Of a stretch of DNA of 64,000 bases, positions 60,437 through 64,000 are shown piece by piece. Each line of letters begins with the position of its first letter. The stretch's first letter is position 1. Below the pieces are notes generated by a model. That model had not been told where the DNA came from, made no database searches, and was given only the letters and a program-made list of their open reading frames with translations. A program made the translations under genes and the position numbers. Origin of the DNA: Anolis sagrei (Eukaryota; Chordata; Lepidosauria; Squamata; Anolidae); the NCBI RefSeq assembly GCF_037176765.1, contig NC_090023.1, forward strand, positions 26,237,366 through 26,301,365. Direction: 5' to 3'.

Positions 60437-63176
60437 CAAACATATGGTATTCTAAAATAATAAAAAAAATTCAAATAATTCTGGTCACAATCATTTTAGC
60501 TGAGGATACTCAAATTGTATTGTGTGCCACTGTGGACAATAATTACATATTAAACCGGAATGTTTTTGTACTGCATGTGTGATTTAGTGCGCTACTAAAT
60601 CCCTTTCTTACGTTTTGTTTTTAATTGTTTTTTGCATTAGTATTTGGTCTTGTTGAAGGAGCTCCCAAGTGAAGAAAATCCCTTACTAGAGGATCAGATT
60701 GTCTCACTTCTCAGCCCTCTTACGTAAGAAAACGATTGCATTTAATCAAATAGATATTCCACTTACAAATATGTCCCTGTTGCATTTCTTCAGACTTTCT
60801 GTTTTGTCCTACAGGGATGTCTGTTCCTTTTATCGTCGAGATCAAGAGGTTTGCTCAGCAATTCTCCACAATCTTCTTCCCGTGGTGACTGCTTTGGGCA
60901 TCGCCACGACAAATACTGAAGATTTAAGTAGAGCCCAAGGACCATTTTTAACAGTTATAGGGGCATTCTGGTATGTTAAGAACATTTTCAATGCCAGTTA
61001 ATTTATTATCCATTAATAACAGTGCAGTCCTAACTCATCAAACAGCTATCTGTAGGTTAGGTTTCATATTCAGTCCCTGACAGTGCTATACAGGCTTGAA
61101 AAAATCCTGTCTGAAATTCTGGAAAAGGCTGGCTTTAGTACAGCAGATTAATTTATTTACCACCACTATTTCCCGATAAGATTGTTGTTAGCGTTTTAGC
61201 CCTAGCCCTGGCCCTATTGTCTGCTTTTTGCACAAACCTGTGCCAGCCCTCTCTAACCTGATCTTGCCGTTGTCCTGGTTACTGGTTGTTGAATTTGGTT
61301 TGGTATACCTTTAATGATGTTTTTATATCCTGCTGTGTTTTAATTGGATTGTTATATGCTATTGTGTTTTTAATTGGTGTATTTTTTTGTACGTTCAGGG
61401 CTTGGTCCCACTTGTAAGCTGCCCTGAGTCCCTTCAGGGAGATGGTGGCGGGGTATAAAAATAAAGTTATTATTATTATTATTATTTGAAGCACAACAAG
61501 ATGAGTCAACAACAGTCAAGATCACTCTGCTGGCTGTTGTATTGGATCACACATTATTATTATTATTATTATTATAAAATATTATTGTTATTATTATTAA
61601 TCACCAACTGCAGCTGCAGTAAATCTTGCCAACTGAAAGGTTGACAGTTCAAAGCCGGGTCAGGGTGAGTTCCTGACATTCAGCCCAGCTCCCCCACCCA
61701 CCTTGCAGATTGAAAACAGCAATGTGAGTAGATGAATAGGAGCCGCATTATGCGGGGAGGTATTTTAGGCACAGCATTTCGGAGAAAGAAAGCTCATCAG
61801 TATGGAGATGGAGCAACAGCTCCCTCACATTACACCACCCCCGTGGCTGGAACCAAGCACAGCCTCCAAAAAATGCCAAATGATGAGAAAAATCCTGAAT
61901 ATACCTCTGTCTGTTGTCTGTCTTGTCATTGTATAATCGGCATTGAATCTTTGCCGTATATTGTTCTATGATTCGCCCCGAGTCCCCTTTGGGGTGAGAA
62001 GGGTGGAATATAAGTACTGAAATAAATAAATAAATAAATAAATAAATAGCTATTCCAAATTCATTTTGACAGTAATAGGCTCAGTGGGTCAATTTCCTGT
62101 TTACATATAAGGCAATCTTCTATGCTATTTTGTAGTCCTTTATTCCAGAAGCAAGCATGGACTGGAAGTGAAAGTGCTGTAATGCCCAGAGAGTTGTATA
62201 CTGTATATGTAGAGATGGCATCTAAATTGACTAGAAGTGGCAATATGTCACTTCTAGTCATTTTGGGGGGTAGTCTGATTGGCTTAGTTGGTTATTTCAG
62301 AATGGGAAGCTTATGAAGCTGTATTATAAAGTTATGAAAAGGCATTTTTTACATTCATAATTTTTTTCAGCCCCTAAAATAGCCATTTTTGTTTCATCTT
62401 TTGAAAAGGGGAGGGCTTGTGGGGAATCAATGGAAGTCTCAGTAGCCACAATGGATCCCACACTGGATCATAAACCCTAAATATAATTACAAATATTATA
62501 TAATGATGATAATAATAATAATAATAATAATAATAATCTTTATTTCTACCCTGCCACCATCTTCCCGATGGGGACTCGGAGCGGCTTACATGGGGCCAAG
62601 CCCGGACAACATAATACAGCAATAAAATCAAAGCATATACAACAGACAACAACATTATCAAAATGACATTAAAATAATAATATTATATAATGAACAAAAA
62701 TGAATATTTTTTGTCTTCCTTATATTAATGACATATTCCACTTCAATTTCTGCATAAATGTAAAGCTAACAAATTTCTTTCTGAGTCATGAAAAATATTC
62801 ATATTAAGCAAAACATCTAAAAGTGAACAGTCAAAAATGTGTTTCACCTTTTATCATCTAATACTAAATACTATCTGTTTCAGGCATTTAGCAAGTGAAC
62901 GAAAATATACTGCGCCAGTAAGAATAGCCTTAGTGAATTGTATGAAAGCCTTACTTCAGGTAAGTTAAGAACCAGACGTGTGGAATAAAAAAGTATTTCC
63001 TGAATTCCATAAAGAAGAAAGGTATACTCTTCCTTTTTTCCATAGGTTGATCCATATTCAAAATGGACCATGCTGAATGTTAAAGATGAAAATCTGACCG
63101 TGCACGATGCTTTCTCTAACTTCCTTGCAGACAGCAACTTTCAGGTTTGCATGGTTGCTGCAAAATCAGTAACCAG
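36312..63176 (+). CDS. ATM: ATM serine/threonine kinase, coding exons 2-22 (N-terminal third)
   Basis: ATM is the PI3K-like nuclear kinase activated by MRN at double-strand breaks. Exons: 36275-36383 (ATG 36312), 36487-36599, 37859-38004, 39775-39939, 42562-42727, 43801-44045, 45088-45251, 46720-46889, 46978-47349, 48804-48998, 50375-50470, 52776-52998, 54483-54608, 55583-55708, 56697-56786, 57369-57537, 58938-59137, 60641-60723, 60815-60970, 62884-62959, 63046-63176. All phases join, giving 3284 coding bases. Most exon lengths equal those recalled for human ATM; exons 7, 13 and 17 differ by +6, -3 and -3. This part is the alpha-solenoid HEAT-repeat N-terminus; FAT, kinase and FATC domains lie to the right. 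The nuclear-localisation patch reads [12 protein letters not shown]. Confidence 0.97.
36487..36599 (+). CDS. ATM: ATM exon 3
   Basis: Encodes [20 protein letters not shown] then QLNWDTVF; acceptor TTTTAG, donor GTAATA, 113 bases. Only 103 bases of intron separate it from exon 2. Confidence 0.95.
36735..36892. mobile_element. Palindromic MITE (GGGTGCATCTACACTG family)
   Basis: GCCAAAGAGTACTGGTGTCT, TTAAAGTGGTGTCAAACTG and a decayed GGATACACCTTGGG end. Confidence 0.5.
36900..37858. other. ATM intron 3
   Basis: Contains the 37138-37205 segment shared with 6850-6918; otherwise unique. Confidence 0.4.
37859..38004 (+). CDS. ATM: ATM exon 4
   Basis: Encodes [20 protein letters not shown] and [20 protein letters not shown]; acceptor TTCAAG, donor GTGAGT, 146 bases. 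Confidence 0.95.
38005..39111. other. ATM intron 4, no recognised feature
   Basis: AT-rich unique sequence up to the SINE at 39112. Confidence 0.4.
39112..39365 (-). mobile_element. Sauria-type SINE, CCTGACAC-tail subfamily
   Basis: Reverse orientation of 57000-57267: tail GACTTGAGAAACTGCAAGTC at the left, head GTTTAACCCACTGCATCACC at the right. Confidence 0.75.
39395..39480 (+). mobile_element. LINE tail with (GATGGT)n
   Basis: GCCCCGAGTCCCCTCCGGGG, GGGGTATAAATAAAG, then GATGGT repeats. Confidence 0.5.
39775..39939 (+). CDS. ATM: ATM exon 5
   Basis: Encodes [19 protein letters not shown] then [13 protein letters not shown] and [13 protein letters not shown]; acceptor TGCACAG, donor GTCAGT, 165 bases. 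Confidence 0.95.
40338..40790 (-). mobile_element. Sauria SINE with L2-like tail
   Basis: Same plan as 35729-36205: tail CTTTATTTATGTTTCACC at the left, reversed tRNA head GTTTAACCCACTGCGCCACC at the right. Confidence 0.72.
40795..41329. other. ATM intron 5 low-complexity segment
   Basis: TAGTTTATACAGTTATACAT occurs twice in tandem at about 40789-40835; the rest is AT-rich and unassigned. Confidence 0.35.
41330..41865 (+). mobile_element. L2-like LINE 3' end
   Basis: Open frame encodes [20 protein letters not shown] then [20 protein letters not shown], the classic end of an L2-type ORF, then a 3' UTR with GCCGCTCCGAGCCCCAGGGG and an AAAT tail. Relatively intact. Confidence 0.75.
41870..42561. 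other. ATM intron 5, right part
   Basis: No repeat or gene recognised. Confidence 0.35.
42562..42727 (+). CDS. ATM: ATM exon 6
   Basis: Encodes [20 protein letters not shown] and [13 protein letters not shown]; acceptor TTCTAG, donor GTAAAT, 166 bases. Confidence 0.95.
43120..43720 (+). mobile_element. L2-like LINE tail interrupted by a hAT element
   Basis: GGGGAGGGTCAATTTTGATG before the hAT and CAATTGCATTGAATTGTTGC, CCGCCCTGAGTCCCTTCGG after it are one LINE 3' UTR, comparable to 10741-11155 reversed. Confidence 0.65.
43199..43564. mobile_element. hAT-type element with 8-base target duplication and captured SINE core
   Basis: Runs from CAGGGGTCCTCAAAC to TTTGAGGATCCCTG. TTTTATAC occurs at 43191-43198 and 43565-43572. 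Inside, 43459-43500 (GTGTGCTTTCAAGTCATTTC) resembles a Deu-domain SINE core. Confidence 0.88.
43801..44045 (+). CDS. ATM: ATM exon 7 with CAACTT hexamer repeat
   Basis: Encodes [20 protein letters not shown] through [19 protein letters not shown] to [11 protein letters not shown]; 245 bases. Three perfect CAACTT copies at 43988-44005 encode QLQLQL, where human has about six fewer coding bases. Acceptor TTTCAG, donor GTATCT. Confidence 0.94.
44076..44889. mobile_element. Tigger/mariner-like element interrupted by a Penelope-like end
   Basis: The left end CAGTCCCCAAGTTAAGAAC is inverted at the right as GTAACTCAGGAGCTGCC. The interior 44680-44880 matches 51945-52170 in reverse. 44104-44237 is a separate insertion. 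Confidence 0.5.
44104..44240 (-). mobile_element. Penelope-like element end (single arm)
   Basis: TTGTCGAAGGCTTTCATGGC and GGCTATATGGCCATGTTC through CTATGGCAAGCATCCTCAG, one arm of the unit at 31289-31745. Confidence 0.7.
45088..45251 (+). CDS. ATM: ATM exon 8
   Basis: Encodes [19 protein letters not shown] and [17 protein letters not shown]; acceptor GCCCAG, donor GTAAAT, 164 bases. Confidence 0.95.
45426..45848. mobile_element. hAT-type element with 8-base target duplication and G14/C14 hairpin
   Basis: Ends CAGGCCTGTAG and CTACGGCCCTG; GAGTAGCC lies at 45418-45425 and 45849-45856. A 14-base G run (45439-45452) and a 14-base C run (45465-45478) sit near its left end. Confidence 0.8.
45917..46247 (+). 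mobile_element. Sauria SINE with BovB-type tail, 9-base target duplication
   Basis: Head GGAGCCCCCGGTGGCGCAGT, tail GAGTCGGACTCGAGTAGAC. TAGTGGCTT occurs at 45908-45916 and 46248-46256. Full length. Confidence 0.92.
46720..46889 (+). CDS. ATM: ATM exon 9, SQ site and basic NLS patch
   Basis: Encodes [19 protein letters not shown], then [18 protein letters not shown]. The EISQ serine corresponds to human S367, an autophosphorylation site, and KRRR corresponds to the human KRKK signal. Acceptor TTTAAG, donor GTAAAA. Confidence 0.95.
46978..47349 (+). CDS. ATM: ATM exon 10 (372 bases)
   Basis: Longest ATM exon here, same length as recalled for human. Encodes [20 protein letters not shown] and [20 protein letters not shown]; acceptor TTCAAG, donor GTAATT. 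The intron before it is only 88 bases. Confidence 0.96.
47480..48225 (-). mobile_element. L2-like LINE 3' part
   Basis: Minus-strand frame reads [20 protein letters not shown] then [20 protein letters not shown]. Reversed tail at the left (TACTGCATTTATATCCCGTC). Confidence 0.7.
48804..48998 (+). CDS. ATM: ATM exon 11
   Basis: Encodes [20 protein letters not shown] then [14 protein letters not shown] and MELPPILC; acceptor TTTTAG, donor GTAACA, 195 bases. Confidence 0.94.
49278..50152. mobile_element. Penelope-like element fragment with GIY-YIG-type region between inverted arms
   Basis: Left arm 49278-49405 and right arm about 49920-50150 are inverted copies of one unit. Between them, 49560-49850 encodes peptides such as [20 protein letters not shown], typical of the C-terminal endonuclease region of Penelope-like elements. 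Broken; looks moderately young. Confidence 0.7.
50375..50470 (+). CDS. ATM: ATM exon 12
   Basis: Encodes [20 protein letters not shown] then [11 protein letters not shown]; acceptor TTACAG, donor GTAAGT, 96 bases. Confidence 0.95.
50566..50718. mobile_element. Palindromic MITE
   Basis: CTAGAGAATGAATCCAC with CTGCCTCCTGCAGAATTCTG is mirrored by CAGAATTCTGCAGGAGGCAG and ATTCATTCTCTAG. Family unknown. Confidence 0.6.
50725..51265. other. ATM intron 12, left part
   Basis: AT-rich unique DNA; nothing recognised. Confidence 0.35.
51270..51365 (+). mobile_element. Tigger-like terminal fragment
   Basis: ATATCCCTTATCTGAAATAC then GGGGCCAGAAGTGTTTTGTG. Similar short fragments lie near 13078, 14238, 52230 and 53735. 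Confidence 0.4.
51614..51880 (+). mobile_element. Sauria-type SINE, CCTGACAC-tail subfamily
   Basis: Head CCACCGGTGGCGCAATGGG, box B GTTCGAATTTC, tail TCAAGTCGCTCCTGACACG plus A run. Confidence 0.85.
51945..52170 (-). mobile_element. Tigger/mariner-like fragment, second copy
   Basis: GCAGTCCTCGAGTTACAAAC to TCACAGGGATAG; reverse complement of 44680-44885. Confidence 0.5.
52776..52998 (+). CDS. ATM: ATM exon 13
   Basis: Encodes [19 protein letters not shown], then a diverged stretch, then [15 protein letters not shown]; acceptor ATTTAG, donor GTAAGT, 223 bases (three fewer than human). Confidence 0.92.
53345..53632 (+). mobile_element. Sauria SINE with BovB-type tail, 5' truncated
   Basis: Starts inside the tRNA head at AAAGGTTGGTGGTTTGAATC and ends ATCTTTAACTTTAC. 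Confidence 0.85.
53640..54482. other. ATM intron 13, right part
   Basis: A C run at 53847-53860 and a faint hAT-MITE-like scrap near 53960-54060; otherwise unique. Confidence 0.35.
54483..54608 (+). CDS. ATM: ATM exon 14
   Basis: Encodes [20 protein letters not shown], then [20 protein letters not shown]. Acceptor TTTAAG, donor GTAGGA, 126 bases. Confidence 0.95.
54840..55045 (-). mobile_element. L2-like LINE 3' tail
   Basis: TTTATTTATTTACTTACTAT and CCCGAGGAGGACTCAAGGCG, followed by a short (AAATTAAATT)-type inverted stretch. Confidence 0.6.
55583..55708 (+). CDS. ATM: ATM exon 15
   Basis: Encodes [20 protein letters not shown] then [15 protein letters not shown]; acceptor TTTAAG, donor GTAAGA, 126 bases. 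Confidence 0.93.
55840..56171 (+). mobile_element. Sauria SINE with BovB-type tail, 10-base target duplication
   Basis: Head GGGCCCCCTGGTAGCACAGC. TATATGTATG lies at 55830-55839 and 56172-56181. A C run sits at 56107-56120. Confidence 0.9.
56185..56696. other. ATM intron 15, right part
   Basis: No feature recognised. Confidence 0.35.
56697..56786 (+). CDS. ATM: ATM exon 16 with SP site
   Basis: Encodes [20 protein letters not shown] then [10 protein letters not shown]. The SP lines up with human S794, the CDK5 site. Acceptor CAACAG, donor GTAAGT, 90 bases. Confidence 0.93.
57000..57267 (+). mobile_element. Sauria-type SINE, CCTGACAT-tail subfamily, 13-base target duplication
   Basis: Head GGAGCCCCTGGTGGCGCAAT, tail CTCAAGTCGCTCCTGACATG. 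CTACATAAAATAG at 56987-56999 and 57268-57280. Confidence 0.93.
57369..57537 (+). CDS. ATM: ATM exon 17, acidic segment
   Basis: Encodes [40 protein letters not shown] and ENRELQNLA; 169 bases. This acidic linker is poorly conserved in sequence but keeps the acidic character of human. Acceptor CATTAG, donor GTAAGG. Confidence 0.9.
57828..58540 (-). mobile_element. L2-like LINE 3' part
   Basis: Minus-strand frame [60 protein letters not shown]; reversed tail (AAAT)n at the left. The best-preserved ORF end of this family in the window. Confidence 0.75.
58938..59137 (+). CDS. ATM: ATM exon 18
   Basis: Encodes [20 protein letters not shown] and [14 protein letters not shown] to KPLHLHM; acceptor TTACAG, donor GTGAGT, 200 bases as in human. 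Confidence 0.95.
59425..59570 (-). mobile_element. RTE-BovB LINE 3' end, short copy
   Basis: GTTCATTCGTTCAGTCGTTT, CGACTCTTCATGACCTCATG; matches 30910-31040. Confidence 0.65.
59642..59865. mobile_element. Palindromic MITE, complete
   Basis: Inverted termini GGGGTGCATCTACACTG and CAGTGTAGATATACCCC, with mirrored interiors around CACGGTAACTGCCGTGG. Fragments of this family lie at 12955, 14011 and 36735. Confidence 0.7.
60155..60380 (-). mobile_element. Tigger-like element fragment
   Basis: The segment containing TTTCATGCACAAAATTAT and TGAATCATGTGATTAG matches, in reverse, a common Tigger/MER-type interior recalled from vertebrate genomes. Confidence 0.35.
60396..60437. repeat. (TG)n microsatellite
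   Basis: About 17 TG units followed by CG dinucleotides, in ATM intron 18. Confidence 0.95.
60641..60723 (+). CDS. ATM: ATM exon 19
   Basis: Encodes [20 protein letters not shown] then VSLLSPL; acceptor CATTAG, donor GTAAGA, 83 bases. The following intron is only 91 bases. Confidence 0.94.
60815..60970 (+). CDS. ATM: ATM exon 20
   Basis: Encodes [20 protein letters not shown], then [12 protein letters not shown]. Acceptor CTACAG, donor GTATGT, 156 bases. Confidence 0.95.
61285..61490 (+). mobile_element. L2-like LINE 3' end with ATT tail
   Basis: AAGCTGCCCTGAGTCCCTTC, GGCGGGGTATAAAAATAAAG and (ATT)n. Confidence 0.6.
61600..62046 (+). mobile_element. Composite SINE with LINE-like tail
   Basis: A decayed tRNA head (GAAAGGTTGACAGTTCAAAG) joins GGCTGGAACCAAGCACAGCC, CGCCCCGAGTCCCCTTTGGG and (AAAT)n. 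Confidence 0.55.
62506..62680 (-). mobile_element. L2-like LINE tail with (AAT)n
   Basis: AATAATCTTTATTTCTACCC and GATGGGGACTCGGAGCGGCT. Confidence 0.6.
62884..62959 (+). CDS. ATM: ATM exon 21
   Basis: Encodes [20 protein letters not shown] then KALLQ; acceptor TTTCAG, donor GTAAGT, 76 bases. Confidence 0.95.
63046..63176 (+). CDS. ATM: ATM exon 22, last exon in the window
   Basis: Encodes [39 protein letters not shown] and VTR; acceptor CCATAG, donor GTAGAT. The intron after exon 21 is only 86 bases. Coding continues beyond 64000. Confidence 0.95.
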
Positions 63177-63402
63177 GTAGATATCTTTTGGTTTTTAATT
63201 CTTTGATTGCCTTCTAGAGAGAAATCATTTAAAGGTTACCCATTTTGGATGGCCTTTTTATTTATTATCTTACAACATGAAATACAAGTACAGGCAAATA
63301 GCTTATGCATGTATTCAAAGTGATGCTTGCTGCTTCCTGTGCCTCATTTTTCATGGGGCAGGTTCTTCAAAGGCCAGGAATACACTTGATGCCAAGTTCC
63401 AA

Positions 63403-63495
63403 AACTTTGGGCTAATTTCTCATAAAATACGAGTTGAAAGGGACTTCAACAAGGGCCACGTGGTCCAATCCCTGCCATGCAGTAATACACATTTT
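63403..63495 (-). mobile_element. CR1 LINE tail fragment
   Basis: GAGTTGAAAGGGACTTCAAC and GTGGTCCAATCCCTGCCATG resemble the reversed CR1 3' UTR seen at 13368-13605. Confidence 0.55.
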
Positions 63496-63622
63496 ATATG
63501 AACCTCCAAACAACTGCAAAGATGGATAATTTGTCATCCTTTAAGGCAGTTACTGCACTATCAGACTGTTTTTCTAATTTCATTGACAAGTGAGTATGAG
63601 AAAGAAAAGTACCATCTTCCAA

Positions 63623-63939
63623 GGCTCCCGTGTGGTGCAGCTGGTTAAACCGCTGAGCTGCTCAATTTGCTGACCAAAAGCTTGGTGGTTCAAATTCAGG
63701 GAGTGAGGTGAGCTCTCGTTGTTAGGCCCAGCTTCTGCCACCCTAGCAATTCGAAAACATGCAAATGGCAGTAGGTATCGCTTCTGTGGGAAGGTAATTG
63801 TGTTCCATGCAGTCATGCTGGCCACATGACCTTGGAGGTGTCTACAGTCAACACCGGCTCTTCAGCTTAGAAATGGAGATGAGCACCACTCCCCAGAGTC
63901 GGACATGACTAGACCAGGGGAAACATTTACCTTTAATTG
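63623..63939 (+). mobile_element. Sauria SINE with BovB-type tail, 11-base target duplication
   Basis: CCATCTTCCAA at 63612-63622 and 63940-63950. tRNA-like head GGCTCCCGTGTGGTGCAGCT. Confidence 0.9.
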
Positions 63940-64000
63940 CCATCTTCCAAAATTTGCAAAGGATCTTTAATAAGTAAGAGAAGAGAGAGATCTTTTTATG

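Noticed and set aside
60394-60582. Cys-Val repeat protein
   Set aside because: It is a translation of a (TG)n microsatellite.

Overview
This is vertebrate nuclear DNA, and the repeats point to a squamate reptile, most likely an iguanian or anole-like lizard. The evidence is tRNA-headed Sauria-type SINEs, RTE-BovB and CR1/L2-like LINE tails, an L1 fragment, Penelope-like elements and many short hAT-type DNA transposons, all lying in long AT-rich introns with GT-AG splice sites. Three host genes are present in the conserved vertebrate order ACAT1 (+), NPAT (-), ATM (+).

Layout. Positions 1-4500 hold the last five coding exons of ACAT1 (mitochondrial acetoacetyl-CoA thiolase). ACAT1 and NPAT converge across about 1.7 kb (4501-6230) that contains both 3' ends. 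NPAT is complete on the minus strand from its ATG at 31924 to its stop at 6231. All 18 coding exons could be placed with consistent reading phase, giving 4242 bases and 1413 residues. A CpG-rich divergent promoter (about 31925-32271) separates NPAT from ATM. ATM then runs on the plus strand from its ATG at 36312 through coding exon 22 (ends 63176), giving 3284 coding bases. This covers the N-terminal HEAT-repeat part only; the kinase domain lies beyond the window.

How the genes relate. NPAT and ATM are a classic head-to-head pair sharing a promoter: one drives histone gene transcription at S-phase entry, the other is the apical double-strand-break kinase. ACAT1 is a metabolic neighbour with no obvious functional link.

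The rest is intron and intergenic sequence packed with transposon fossils, many nested inside one another. The most striking are: a Penelope-like insertion at 31289-31745 that is a near-perfect 202-base-arm palindrome with a 13-base target duplication close to the shared promoter; a 25-base exact copy of an NPAT coding exon inside an intronic MITE; an L1 3' end with a 17-base target duplication inside another LINE; four hAT-type elements with exact 8-base target duplications; and SINEs in which related tRNA heads carry at least three different 3' tails. No prokaryotic features, CRISPR array or clearly new multi-gene system is visible. Exon boundaries were read by eye from splice motifs, phase and recalled human proteins, so database comparison remains undone.
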